NCBI RefSeq assembly: GCF_902859585.1
Contig: NZ_CADIJM010000006.1
Span: forward strand, 62,001-126,000
Source of the DNA: Achromobacter animicus
Lineage (GTDB): Bacteria > Pseudomonadota > Gammaproteobacteria > Burkholderiales > Burkholderiaceae_B
DNA length: 64,000 bases
Direction of reading: 5' to 3'
The notes beneath the pieces were generated by a model. The model saw nothing but the letters and a program-made list of their open reading frames with translations. It had not been told where the DNA came from and searched no databases. The translations under genes were made by a program, and so were the position numbers. Positions 49,757 through 58,833 of the stretch are shown here, in pieces. How positions within the stretch are numbered: position 1 is the stretch's first letter; each line of letters starts with the position of its first letter.

Positions 49757-50974
49757 ATGTTGAGCCCCCAAATCCGCGAGCTGGTCAAGGCCACGGCCCC
49801 TGTCCTGAAGGTTCATGGCGTCGCCCTGACCAAGCATTTCTACGCGCGCATGTTCCAGCACAATCCGGAACTCAAGCACGTGTTCAACCAGGCCCACCAG
49901 GCGGGCGGCGCGCAGCAGCATGCGCTGGCCGGCGCGGTGACCGCGTATGCCGAGCACATCGACGATCCCTCGGTGCTGATGCCGGTGGTGACGCGCATCG
50001 TGCACAAGCACGTCAGCCTGGGCATCCGGCCCGAACACTACGCCATCGTGGGCAAGCATCTGCTGGCTTCCATCCGTGAAGTGCTGGGCGATGCCGCCAC
50101 CGACGAACTCGTCGATGCCTGGGGCGCGGCCTATGGGCAGCTGGCGGACCTGCTGATCGCCGAAGAGGCGCGCCTGTATGCGGAATCGGCCAACAAGCCG
50201 GGCGGCTGGACGGGCTGGCGCGCGTTCCGTGTCGTGGGCAAGCAGCCCGAAAGCGCCGAAATCACTTCTTTCTACCTGGCCCCTGCAGACGGCGGCACCG
50301 TGCCGGCGTACCGGCCAGGTCAATACGTGTCCGTGCGCGTATTTGTACCGGAACTGGGCTTGATGCAACCGCGCCAATACAGCCTGTCGGACGCGCCGGG
50401 CCACGATCGCCTGCGCATCTCGGTCAAGCGCGAGCCGGCCAGCGATCAGACGCCGGCGGGCCGCGTGTCCAACGCGCTGCACGACCGACTGGAAGAGGGC
50501 GGCGTGCTGGACGTGGCGCCGCCGCAAGGTGATTTCCACCTGCGCGAAGACGGCGATGCCCCCGTCGTGCTGCTGAGCGGTGGCGTGGGCCTGACGCCCA
50601 TGGTGTCGATCCTGAACCACCTGGTGCGCGCCAACGACGAACGCCAGATCCGCTTCGTGCACGGCTGCCGCAACCGCTCGGTCCACGCCATGCGCGAGCA
50701 CGTGAACGACATTACGGCGTCCCGCGCCAACGTGCGCAAGGCGGTGTTCTACGAAGAGGTGGGCCACGGCGACCAGGCCGGCCGCGACTACGACCACACG
50801 GGGCGCGTCGACCTGCACGCCATTCGCGATGAAGCCATCGTCCCCGGCGCCGATTACTACCTGTGTGGACCGGCGGCGTTCATGCGTGCCCAGCGTGAAG
50901 CGTTGCTGGGGCTGGGCGTGGCCGAAGACCGCATCCACGCCGAGGCGTTCGGCACCGGCGGCCCTGGCGCCTGA
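49757..50974 (+). CDS. hmp: Flavohemoprotein (nitric oxide dioxygenase)
   Basis: A 405-residue flavohemoglobin that converts NO and O2 to nitrate using NADPH. The N-terminal globin domain has the distal Tyr in HFYARMF, distal Gln in QQHALA and proximal His in RIVHKHVSL; then a FAD domain (RQYSLS) and an NAD domain (LSGGVGLTPM, CGPAAFM). GGAG sits upstream of the ATG. Preceded by an NsrR-like palindrome and followed by nsrR, it is probably repressed in the absence of NO. Confidence 0.96.
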   Translation: MLSPQIRELVKATAPVLKVHGVALTKHFYARMFQHNPELKHVFNQAHQAGGAQQHALAGAVTAYAEHIDDPSVLMPVVTRIVHKHVSLGIRPEHYAIVGKHLLASIREVLGDAATDELVDAWGAAYGQLADLLIAEEARLYAESANKPGGWTGWRAFRVVGKQPESAEITSFYLAPADGGTVPAYRPGQYVSVRVFVPELGLMQPRQYSLSDAPGHDRLRISVKREPASDQTPAGRVSNALHDRLEEGGVLDVAPPQGDFHLREDGDAPVVLLSGGVGLTPMVSILNHLVRANDERQIRFVHGCRNRSVHAMREHVNDITASRANVRKAVFYEEVGHGDQAGRDYDHTGRVDLHAIRDEAIVPGADYYLCGPAAFMRAQREALLGLGVAEDRIHAEAFGTGGPGA

Positions 50975-51033
50975 GCGGTGTATCCTGGCGGCCTGATGTT
51001 TCCGGGCCGCCCGGGCCACGCTCCCCACCCATC

Positions 51034-51471
51034 ATGCAACTGAACCGATTCACCGACTTCGGCCTGCGCGTCCTGATGTATCTGACGCAATGCCGCGACC
51101 GGTCCGTCGCCGTCACGATTCCCGAGATCGCGGATCGCTTCGGCCTGTCCCGCAATCATCTGGTGAAAGTGGTGCACTTCATGTCGCAGCGCGGCTGGGT
51201 CAGCACCACGCGCGGCAAGGGCGGCGGGCTCAGCCTCGCCCGTCCCGCCACGGAGTACCGGGTGGGCGATTTGGTGCGGGAACTCGAACAGCAGGGCCCC
51301 CTGATCGATTGCCGAGAACCGCCCTGTGCCCTGGATGGCGTGTGCCGGCTGTCCGGCGTGCTGGCGAAGACCCTGCAGGCGTTTTACGACACGCTCAATG
51401 GCTACACGCTGGCCGATCTGGTCCGCGAACCCACCGCCGCCGCCATCATCAAGCTGCATCGGGTGGCCTGA
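51034..51471 (+). CDS. nsrR: Rrf2 family NO-sensing repressor NsrR
   Basis: A 145-residue Rrf2-type winged-helix repressor. Its iron-sulfur cysteines C93, C98 and C104 (CREPPCALDGVC) match the spacing of E. coli NsrR (C91, C96, C102), whose [2Fe-2S] or [4Fe-4S] cluster is destroyed by NO. The recognition region is NHLVKVVHFM and the wing TTRGKGGGL. It follows hmp by 60 bp on the same strand, so an autoregulated hmp-nsrR unit is likely. Confidence 0.93.
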   Translation: MQLNRFTDFGLRVLMYLTQCRDRSVAVTIPEIADRFGLSRNHLVKVVHFMSQRGWVSTTRGKGGGLSLARPATEYRVGDLVRELEQQGPLIDCREPPCALDGVCRLSGVLAKTLQAFYDTLNGYTLADLVREPTAAAIIKLHRVA

Positions 51472-51578
51472 AGCCCCGGGCATGATGTTTGGTTATGGCC
51501 CCTGCGGCGTTTGGCATTTGCCGGCGCGGGGGCGGCCGTTACAGAATGGGCCCGTTCGCGGTCTTCTTGGATAACGGT

Positions 51579-52826
51579 ATGCGCGTTTGTGTGATCGGCG
51601 CCGGCGTGGTCGGTGTGACGTCGGCCTATTTCCTGGCGCGCCAGGGTCATGAGGTGGTGCTGGTCGACAGCCAGCCCCGCCCGGCGGAAGTCTCCAGCTA
51701 TGCTAACGGCGGCCAGCTCAGCTACAGCTATGTGGCGCCGCTTGCCGGACCCGGCGTGCTGCCCAGCGTGCCGGGATGGCTGCTGCGCCATGACTCGCCG
51801 CTGCGATTCCGGCCCCGGCTGGACCCGCATCAATGGCGCTGGTGCCTGCAGTTCGCGCTGGCCTGCCGCGCATCGGTGGCCAAGGCGTCCACCGCGCAGA
51901 TGCTGACGCTGTCCTACCTTAGCCGCGACGTCATGCATTCGCTGCTGGAACAAGAAGACCTGGCGTTCGGGCACCTGAAGAACGGCAAGCTCATTGCGTA
52001 CCGCAGCCCCGATCTGCTGGAAAAGGCGCGCGCGCTGGTGGCCTACCAGGCGGCGCACGGCGCAGACCAGCAGGTGCTGGACGCCGCGCAGGCCGTGGCG
52101 CGCGAACCCGCGCTGGCCGGCATGGGCGCCAGCCTGGCGGGCGCCATTTACACCCCCAGCGAAGAAGCCGGCGACTGCCGGCAGTTCACCGAAGCGCTGT
52201 TCGACCGCCTGCAAACGATGGGTAACGTGCAGTGCGCCATGTCCAACCCCGTTTCCGGCCTGCAGCGCGAAGGCCGCCGCATCGTCGCGGTCGACACGCG
52301 CGACGGCGACATCGGCGCGGATGCCGTGGTGCTGGCCACCGGCATCGGCACGCGGGCGTTGCTCGGTCCGCTGGGCCACGACGTGCCGCTCTATCCCTTG
52401 AAGGGCTACAGCCTGACCGTGCCGCTGGCGCCGGACGACACCGTGGCGCCCCGCATCAGCGTCACCGATTACGAACGGCGCATCGTCTACGCCCGCGTGG
52501 GCGGCGTGCTGCGGATCGCGGCCATGGTGGACATCGGCAGCAACAACGCCGACATCGACCCGGCGCGCATCAGTCTGCTCAAACAGCAGGTGCTCGAAGC
52601 CTTTCCGCAGCTTGACCTGCGGCAGGCGATTCCGTGGGCGGGTCTGCGCCCGGCCACGCCTACCGGCAAGCCGCTGATCGGCCGCAGCCCCGCGGCGGAC
52701 AATCTTTGGTTGAACGTGGGTCAGGGGGCGTTGGGCTTCACCTTGTCCTGCGGCAGCGCGGCGTTGCTGACCGCGCAGATGGGGGGGATGGAGTTGCCGC
52801 TCGATCCGGCGCCGTTCAGGCCCTGA
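51579..52826 (+). CDS. dadA: D-amino acid dehydrogenase
   Basis: A 415-residue FAD enzyme of the DadA family, which oxidises D-amino acids (mainly D-alanine) at the inner membrane to keto acids. It begins VIGAGVVGVTSAYFLARQG (Rossmann motif), has the substrate-domain sequence NGGQLSYSYVAPLA and the C-terminal LWLNVGQGALGFTLSCGS. The ATG at 51579 starts the conserved region. It is 108 bp from nsrR; whether NO controls it is unknown. It differs from the closely related glycine oxidases by the DadA-like N terminus. Confidence 0.87.
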   Translation: MRVCVIGAGVVGVTSAYFLARQGHEVVLVDSQPRPAEVSSYANGGQLSYSYVAPLAGPGVLPSVPGWLLRHDSPLRFRPRLDPHQWRWCLQFALACRASVAKASTAQMLTLSYLSRDVMHSLLEQEDLAFGHLKNGKLIAYRSPDLLEKARALVAYQAAHGADQQVLDAAQAVAREPALAGMGASLAGAIYTPSEEAGDCRQFTEALFDRLQTMGNVQCAMSNPVSGLQREGRRIVAVDTRDGDIGADAVVLATGIGTRALLGPLGHDVPLYPLKGYSLTVPLAPDDTVAPRISVTDYERRIVYARVGGVLRIAAMVDIGSNNADIDPARISLLKQQVLEAFPQLDLRQAIPWAGLRPATPTGKPLIGRSPAADNLWLNVGQGALGFTLSCGSAALLTAQMGGMELPLDPAPFRP

Positions 52827-52973
52827 CCGCTGAGCAATGTCCATTTCGCAATAGCCGATGCCATTTCATCGGCAGACGGGCTGACGCGGGCTCAATAGGA
52901 TAGCGATCATCCTTTGCACGCCGCCGCAATCGGCGGCAGCGAAGGAGCCGATCCATCCTTCGAGTTCATCGCC

Positions 52974-53882
52974 ATGTCCTTTCTCTTTCCGTTGTTCGCC
53001 ATCCTGTTCTGGGCGGGCAACGTCATCGTCTCCAAGATGGCCGCCAGCGCCATTTCGCCTACCGCCATCACCTTCTACCGCCTGCTGCTGGCGCTGTTCC
53101 TGATGGGGCTGTTCACGGCCCGTCCGGCGTGGCGCAACCGCCGGGTCATCCTGCGGCACTGGCCCAAGCTGGCGCTGTACGGCGCGCTGTCGGCGGCCGT
53201 GTTCCAGGCGCTCTCCTACCGGGCGGCAGAGACCACCACCGCCACCAACATGGCCATCCTGACCGCGCTGATTCCGCTGCTCAGTATGTTGCTCAGCGTG
53301 GTGATCCTGCGCGATCCGCTGACGCTCGGCATGGCCGCGGGCGGCGCGCTGTCGTTCCTGGGCCTCCTGTACCTGGTGGGGCAGGGCGACATGCTCAGCG
53401 TGTTCCAGCACGGTGTGCACGTGGGCGACGGCCTGATGCTGCTGGCCGCCTTGTCGTATGCGCTGTACGGCGTGCTGCTGCGCCACTGGAAAGTGCCGGT
53501 GCCCGCCTGGCAGTCCACCTTCGTGCAATCCATCTTCGCGCTGCTCTACATGTTCCCGCTCTACCTGCGCGTGCCGGCAGCGCAAGCGGCGCTGGACGTC
53601 AATACGGTTCCGCTCATTCTGTATGCCGGCATCTTCTCGTCGGTGTTGCTGTCGTATCTGTGGATCGAAGGCGTGCAGCGCTTGGGGCCCAACCGCTGCA
53701 GCATTTTCATCAACCTGCTGCCGCTCTTTACGGCGCTGGCCGCCTTCGTGATGCTGCGCGAACGCCTGCACAGCTATCACCTGCTGGGTGGCGCGGTCAC
53801 CCTGGCGGGCGTGCTGCTGGCGCAGACCGTGCAGCGGCCGCTGTTCGGCGCCGGACGCGCGCTGGCGGCAGGCAAGGCCTAG
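52974..53882 (+). CDS. DMT superfamily (EamA) transporter
   Basis: A 302-residue membrane protein with about ten helices and two EamA repeats, the first starting PLFAILFWAGNVIVSKMA. Between repeats, ALSYALYGVLLRHWKVPV is typical. The final part (GGAVTLAGVLLAQTV) is the family's tenth helix. Family members export metabolites; the substrate is unknown. The start at 52974 places the first helix at the N terminus. Confidence 0.83.
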   Translation: MSFLFPLFAILFWAGNVIVSKMAASAISPTAITFYRLLLALFLMGLFTARPAWRNRRVILRHWPKLALYGALSAAVFQALSYRAAETTTATNMAILTALIPLLSMLLSVVILRDPLTLGMAAGGALSFLGLLYLVGQGDMLSVFQHGVHVGDGLMLLAALSYALYGVLLRHWKVPVPAWQSTFVQSIFALLYMFPLYLRVPAAQAALDVNTVPLILYAGIFSSVLLSYLWIEGVQRLGPNRCSIFINLLPLFTALAAFVMLRERLHSYHLLGGAVTLAGVLLAQTVQRPLFGAGRALAAGKA

Positions 53883-54002
53883 CCGGCAATCACGGTCGTT
53901 CGAGCTTGTCGCACTTGTGACTGCAAACTCACCGCGCATTCACGGGCGTTCAAGACAGGCGCCCGCAGCCGCCGCATAGTGGCCGCTTTGCGCGGTGAGG
54001 CA

Positions 54003-54962
54003 ATGAGCATTTTCCAGAAAACCACGATTGCGCTGGCCCGCAGCCCGGCGGTCGGCCACATGATGCGGGCGATGGCCGCCCGGACGTCGCTGGCGCGCCG
54101 TTTCGTCGGCGGCGCCGATGTGGACGAGGCCGTGCGGACCGCCGAGAAGCTGCGCGAGGCGCACGGCATCCGCGCCTCGCTCTTCTATCTGGGCGAATAC
54201 GTGGCGGACCGCGCTGCAATCGACCACAACGTCTGTCAGGCCGTCGACGCGTGCCGGGCGCTGGCCGCGGCCGGCCTGGACGTGCACGTCTCCGTCGATC
54301 CCACGGCCATCGGCTACATGCGCGATGACACGCTGGGCGAGGAAAACGCGCGGCGCATCGGCACGGCGGTGCAGCGCTTTGGCGGCCAAGGCTGCGACTG
54401 GCTGGTGCTGGACATGGAAGATTCCAGCATCCGCGACCGCACCTGCACGCTGCATCGCACGCTGTTGGAAGCGGGCATCCCCGCCGGCCTCACGCTGCAG
54501 GCGCGGCGGCGCCGCACGCCGGAGGACCTGGCCTGGGCGATCCGGCAGCGCACCTCGCTGCGGCTGGTAAAGGGTGCGTTCCCCGAGCGTGAGCTTGACC
54601 ACGCCGGGCGCGCGCGCATCGACCAGGCCTATCTGGACGCGGCGTCCATCATGCTGTCGCGCGAGGCGCGGGACTCTGGCTTTTACCCGGTCTTCGGCAC
54701 GCACGACGACCGGCTGGCCGGCGCCATCATCGACCTGGCGCGCGAGCGCGGCTGGCCTGCCGGCAGTTTCGAATTTGAGATGCTTTACGGCGTGCGGCCG
54801 GACTGGCAGATCGCGCTGCGCCGGTTGGGCTATAACGTCAGGGTCTATCTCCCGTTTGGCGCGGACTGGTGGCCGTATGCCATCCGCCGGGTGGGGGAAA
54901 ATCCTCGCAACGCGTGGCTGCTGGCCCGTTCGCTGAAAGCGGACGGGCATTACTTCGGGTAG
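54003..54962 (+). CDS. Proline dehydrogenase family protein
   Basis: A 319-residue stand-alone PRODH-fold protein, shorter than bifunctional PutA. Seen: LVLDMEDSSIRDRTC, LRLVKGAFPERE and FEFEMLYGVRPDWQ, matching FAD-binding and substrate strands of the barrel. Proline dehydrogenases transfer electrons from proline to quinone. The absence of a P5C dehydrogenase neighbour and divergence from PutA leave the substrate uncertain. GAGG lies upstream. The AraC-type gene starts 20 bp after it. Confidence 0.8.
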   Translation: MSIFQKTTIALARSPAVGHMMRAMAARTSLARRFVGGADVDEAVRTAEKLREAHGIRASLFYLGEYVADRAAIDHNVCQAVDACRALAAAGLDVHVSVDPTAIGYMRDDTLGEENARRIGTAVQRFGGQGCDWLVLDMEDSSIRDRTCTLHRTLLEAGIPAGLTLQARRRRTPEDLAWAIRQRTSLRLVKGAFPERELDHAGRARIDQAYLDAASIMLSREARDSGFYPVFGTHDDRLAGAIIDLARERGWPAGSFEFEMLYGVRPDWQIALRRLGYNVRVYLPFGADWWPYAIRRVGENPRNAWLLARSLKADGHYFG

Positions 54963-54982
54963 CCGCGAATGGCTGGCAATTC

Positions 54983-55804
54983 ATGGCGGTTTCTCAACAT
55001 ATCTGGCATTGCGGCGCGGGACTGCCCGGCGACGTATTGATCGCGGATCTGCGCGCGTATCGCTACGCGCCGCATTTCCACGACGCCTGGTCCATCGGCG
55101 CCATCGAACACGGCCGCTGCGACTTCACCGTGCAGGGCGTGGCCCATGCCGCCAGCGCGGGCGAGCTGGTGGTCATCGCGCCCGGGCAGGTGCATACCGG
55201 CGGCACAGCGGCGGGGGCGCTCGCTTATCGGATGGTCTACATCGATCCCGCGTGGTTCCAGGACCATGAACGGACGTTGCACGCGCACGGTGCGCGGCTG
55301 GCGGGGCCGGTGATCGCGGACGCCGCGCTTTGCGCGCAATGGCTGGACGCGCTGGCGCCCGGCGAGATCGCGCCGGCTGAGCGCAGCGCACGCATTTCGG
55401 CGGCCCTGTTCGGGACGCTGGCCGCGCATGGAGAGGCGGAGGAGGGCGGTGCTGCGCCGGCCGCCGGCCTCGCCGATGTATGCGCCTTGCTGCGCGAGCG
55501 CATGGCGGCGGATCCCGCCTGCGCACCCGACCTGGACGCCTTGGCGCAAGCGCAAAACCGCCATCGCACGACGCTGGTCAAGCAGTTTGCCCGGCGCTAT
55601 GGATTGCCGCCCCAGGCGTGGCTTCGCAACTGGCGGGTGGCGCGCGCACGGGTGCTGTTGCGCGGCGGCCTGCCGTTGGCCGATGCGGCGCAGGCCGTCG
55701 GGTTTGCCGACCAGGCGCACCTGACGCGGGTGTTCAAGCAGGTCTACGGCAGCCCGCCGGGCGTGCTGCTCAAGGCCGGCGCGGGCGGTTCCCACACGTT
55801 GTGA
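54983..55804 (+). CDS. AraC family regulator
   Basis: A 273-residue regulator. The N-terminal cupin sensor (APHFHDAWSIGAIEHGRCDF and the APGQVHTG loop) resembles that of regulators next to amino acid exporters; the C-terminal part has two helix-turn-helix motifs (LADAAQAVGFADQAHLTRVFKQVYG). It lies just after the PRODH-family gene and may be in one transcript with it. Its last 61 bp overlap the convergent reductase gene. Confidence 0.85.
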   Translation: MAVSQHIWHCGAGLPGDVLIADLRAYRYAPHFHDAWSIGAIEHGRCDFTVQGVAHAASAGELVVIAPGQVHTGGTAAGALAYRMVYIDPAWFQDHERTLHAHGARLAGPVIADAALCAQWLDALAPGEIAPAERSARISAALFGTLAAHGEAEEGGAAPAAGLADVCALLRERMAADPACAPDLDALAQAQNRHRTTLVKQFARRYGLPPQAWLRNWRVARARVLLRGGLPLADAAQAVGFADQAHLTRVFKQVYGSPPGVLLKAGAGGSHTL

Positions 55805-56418
55805 CGGCGGGGCGTCTCAAGCCGGTAGTCCGAGTATTTCCGCGTGAAGAATTCCGCGCCCAGCGCCTGCGCCGCGGCAAGCGGCCGCCGGGGATCGAGC
55901 GCCACCTCGCCGCGCCGGTTGCCGGCGCCATGCACGTAGCCCACGAAATCCGAATGCGTATACCGCGCATATTCCTGCACCTGATGCACGATGCCCAGCG
56001 CCGCGCCGGGATAGGTTTCTTCCGAGGCCACGGCCAACCCCAGCCGCTTGCCGGCCATGCCGGCCTTGACGCGTTCCGGCTCTGGCCCGGATCCCGCGTA
56101 ATGGCTGAATGACCGGTCGAAGAACGCCTTGGTCTGCGCGGACATGCCATACCAGTAGATGGGCGTGCAGAACAGCACGCCATCGGCGGGCAGGAAGTGT
56201 TCAAGGAAGAGTTCGGCGTAACGGTCGGCGGGCGGCTTGGCGTGGCGCAAGTCCGGCAGCAGACCCTGGATGTAGTCGTCCAGGAAATGCACCGACGCCA
56301 ACGTGCCGGCCGTTTCCGCGCCCTGGCGGGCGGATGCGGCCAGCGCGGCGCTGTTGCCATCGCGGCGGGGACTGCCGACCAAGATCAACAAGCGTTTGAC
56401 TCGATGAGTTGAATTCAT
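55744..56418 (-). CDS. NADPH-dependent FMN reductase / flavodoxin-fold protein
   Basis: A 224-residue flavodoxin-fold protein. The phosphate-binding loop VGSPRRDGNSAAL (residues 14-26) and the FMN loop FCTPIYWYGMSAQTKAFFDR are both seen. Such proteins reduce quinones, nitro compounds or metals using NAD(P)H. GGAG upstream supports the start at 56418. The gene is divergent from the LysR gene at 56536, which may control it, and overlaps the AraC gene at its 3' end. Confidence 0.85.
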   Translation of the reverse strand: MNSTHRVKRLLILVGSPRRDGNSAALAASARQGAETAGTLASVHFLDDYIQGLLPDLRHAKPPADRYAELFLEHFLPADGVLFCTPIYWYGMSAQTKAFFDRSFSHYAGSGPEPERVKAGMAGKRLGLAVASEETYPGAALGIVHQVQEYARYTHSDFVGYVHGAGNRRGEVALDPRRPLAAAQALGAEFFTRKYSDYRLETPRRHNVWEPPAPALSSTPGGLP

Positions 56419-56535
56419 GCCTGGCTCCTATCAAAGATAACGATCTGAAGCCAAATGGTGGCGTCATCAAGCATGAAGCGACAACTGATCATTCCTTCAC
56501 TAAGATGAACCCAATTCATCCCAGGATTCGCGCCC

Positions 56536-57420
56536 ATGTTTGCCACGCTTCCCGTCACAGCGCTGCGTTCGTTCGAGGCCGCGGCGCGGTTGCGCAGTTT
56601 CAAGCTGGCCGCGGCCGAGTTGTCGGTCACGCCCACCGCGGTGTCGCATCAGGTCAAGGCACTGGAGCGGCATGTGGGCTGCGCGCTGTTCGAGCGCGTG
56701 CCGCGCGGCGTGCGGCTGACCGACAAGGGGGCGCGTCTGTTTGCCGGCGTACATGGCGCGTTGCTGGACGTCGCGCAGACGCTGGACGCCTTGCGGCCCG
56801 CGCCCGAGTCCGGCGCGCTGACCGTGTCCACGACGCATTCCTTTGCCGCTTTGTGGCTGGTGCCGCGGCTGGGGCGCTTTCACGAGGTCTATCCGCAGTA
56901 CCAGTTGCGCCTGGACACGTCGCCCGACCCCGTGGACCTGTTGCAGGACGCCAGCGTGGATGTCGCCATCCGCTACAGCCGCCGGCGCTATCCCGGCTTG
57001 CACGCGGCCTGCACGCTGCCCGAGTGGTTCGGGGTGTATGGGGCGCCCGCGCAGATCGCGCACGCCGGCCGCCGTGCGCCCGCGCTGGTGACGGTGCGCT
57101 GGCGCGATTCGGAACTGTATGACGAAGGCTGGCAGGCATGGTGCGCGGCCGCCGGCCTGCCAGCCTGGCGGCGGCCTGCGGCCGAACTTGCCTACACCGA
57201 GGAACACTACGCGCTGCAGGCCGCCATCGCGGGCCAAGGCTTGGTGCTGGCCAGTTCGGTCATGGTGTCGGACAGCGTGGCCGCGGGAACGTTGGTTCCC
57301 TACCGGCCGGAGATACGGGTCGCGGGGTCGGCCTACACGGCGCTGTGCGCGCCGGGGCGCGAACGCCACCCGCCGGTCAAGGCTTTCCTGTCGTGGCTGC
57401 GCAAGGAATTCCGCGCGTAG
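56536..57420 (+). CDS. LysR family regulator (GcvA-like)
   Basis: A 294-residue LysR-type regulator beginning LPVTALRSFEAAARLRSFKL, the GcvA-like N terminus, with recognition helix AVSHQVKALERHVGCALFER and an effector domain from about residue 92. It is divergent from the flavodoxin-fold reductase across about 115 bp. Its 3' end overlaps the convergent MFS gene by 44 bp. Confidence 0.88.
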   Translation: MFATLPVTALRSFEAAARLRSFKLAAAELSVTPTAVSHQVKALERHVGCALFERVPRGVRLTDKGARLFAGVHGALLDVAQTLDALRPAPESGALTVSTTHSFAALWLVPRLGRFHEVYPQYQLRLDTSPDPVDLLQDASVDVAIRYSRRRYPGLHAACTLPEWFGVYGAPAQIAHAGRRAPALVTVRWRDSELYDEGWQAWCAAAGLPAWRRPAAELAYTEEHYALQAAIAGQGLVLASSVMVSDSVAAGTLVPYRPEIRVAGSAYTALCAPGRERHPPVKAFLSWLRKEFRA

Positions 57421-58729
57421 TGGCATCCGTGGCCGGACGCGCGGCGGCGCGCGGCAGCAGCGGCAGGGCGGCCAGCATGCAGGATCCCGCGATCAGCCAG
57501 GCGACGGGCCACGAGCTCGCGGCGACGGTATGCGCGATAGCCAGCGGCGTGGCAAACAGCACCAGATAGACGCAGGTGTTGGCCATGCCGAGCGCCGTGC
57601 CCGCGCGCGAGGCGCCCGCCAGCGTGGCAAGTTCGGTGTAGGCGACGCCATGCCAGGCCGACGCGCAAATGCCGGCGGCGGCCAGCAGCACGGCCAGGGC
57701 GAATACGAGCCATCCGGTGGGGCGGGCGCCCGCCGCCCATGCCGCGCCTGCCAGCGCCGCGTACAACGCAAAGCTCAGCAGCGCGCAGCCGCGCAGGTAA
57801 GCGCGCCGGTTGCCGCGGCGATCGGTCCATCGTCCGCTCGCGATGCGCGCGGCCATGGCGCCCAGTTGAACGGCCACCATCACTGCCGTGAGCACGCCGA
57901 TCCCCGCATGCAGGGCATCGTGCAGAAAGACGGCGGCAAAGGTCAGCACCGCGAATTGCGGGCCGCACATGATGCCGATGGCGAACGCCGCGCGCCAGAC
58001 GCGGGTGTCCGTCATGGGGCTGCTGGTGGAAGGGCGAGCCGGCGCGGATGCATATGAAACTTTCGGCTCGCCAGGCATAGGCGGCACAGCCGGCAAAGCG
58101 GCCACACCCGCCACACCCCGCTCGCCAGGCTCCCGCAACCAGCACGCCGCAAGCAACGCGGCCGTGCCGCACATCACCGCCAGCACGCCAAACACCGCCC
58201 CGAACCCGGCATGGGCCGCCAGCCAAGGCAACAGCAGTGCGCCCAGGCCGCCGCCCAGCGGCACGGCGGTCTGGCGGATGCTCATTGCCAGTCCGCGCTC
58301 GCCGTCGTCGAACCACGCCATCACCGCGCGGCCGCTGGCGCCGTTGACGCTGCCGCCCAGCATGCCGACGAGCACCAGCCCGACGGCCAGCAGCCAGAGG
58401 CTGGGCACGAAGCCGCCAACCGGCGCCACCCAGCCGCTCATCCAGGCCAGCGCTGCCGCGGTCGAGCCCAAACCGCCCAGCAGCACGGGACGGTCACCCC
58501 ACCGATCGGTCAGTAATCCCCAAGGCAGCTCGAAGAGCGCCACGCCCAACCCCAACAAGCCCAGCGCCAGCGCCAATTGGTCGGTATCGAGACGGTAGCC
58601 CGCGCGCATGAAGACAGCAGTGGTAGGCAGGCCGGCCGCGACGGCGGAAAATGCGGTGTTGGCGGCGACGCCCACGGCCAGCACCTTCCAGCGGTGAGGT
58701 GGGCGGACAAAGGTAGGGCGATCGGACAT
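57377..58729 (-). CDS. MFS transporter
   Basis: A 450-residue, twelve-helix major facilitator protein, with the loop motif GLLTDRWGDRPVLLGG after helix 2 and a second, ASGRWTDRRGNRRAYLRG, after helix 8. A long central loop (about residues 200-240) is rich in Pro and Ala. It looks like a metabolite or drug exporter; the substrate is unknown. It is divergent from the LysR gene at 58834, which probably regulates it. Confidence 0.83.
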   Translation of the reverse strand: MSDRPTFVRPPHRWKVLAVGVAANTAFSAVAAGLPTTAVFMRAGYRLDTDQLALALGLLGLGVALFELPWGLLTDRWGDRPVLLGGLGSTAAALAWMSGWVAPVGGFVPSLWLLAVGLVLVGMLGGSVNGASGRAVMAWFDDGERGLAMSIRQTAVPLGGGLGALLLPWLAAHAGFGAVFGVLAVMCGTAALLAACWLREPGERGVAGVAALPAVPPMPGEPKVSYASAPARPSTSSPMTDTRVWRAAFAIGIMCGPQFAVLTFAAVFLHDALHAGIGVLTAVMVAVQLGAMAARIASGRWTDRRGNRRAYLRGCALLSFALYAALAGAAWAAGARPTGWLVFALAVLLAAAGICASAWHGVAYTELATLAGASRAGTALGMANTCVYLVLFATPLAIAHTVAASSWPVAWLIAGSCMLAALPLLPRAAARPATDATTRGIPCAATTGKP

Positions 58730-58776
58730 GGCAGGTGCCTGCAGAAACATTGACGGCGCCAGTGTGCGCGCCTAGC

Positions 58777-58828
58777 ATGCTTCTGAAAATCAGGAAGTTT
58801 TGCACCAATGCTTTTGAAAATCGGGATT
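58777..58828. promoter_or_regulatory. Paired direct repeats, probable LysR operator
   Basis: Two 21-bp near-direct repeats, at 58777-58797 and 58808-58828, share ATGCTT-TGAAAATC-GGA and lie 31 bp apart, about three helical turns. The first is also a dyad (CTTCTGA/TCAGGAAG). They sit between the divergent MFS and LysR genes. Confidence 0.6.
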
Positions 58829-58833
58829 ATTGA

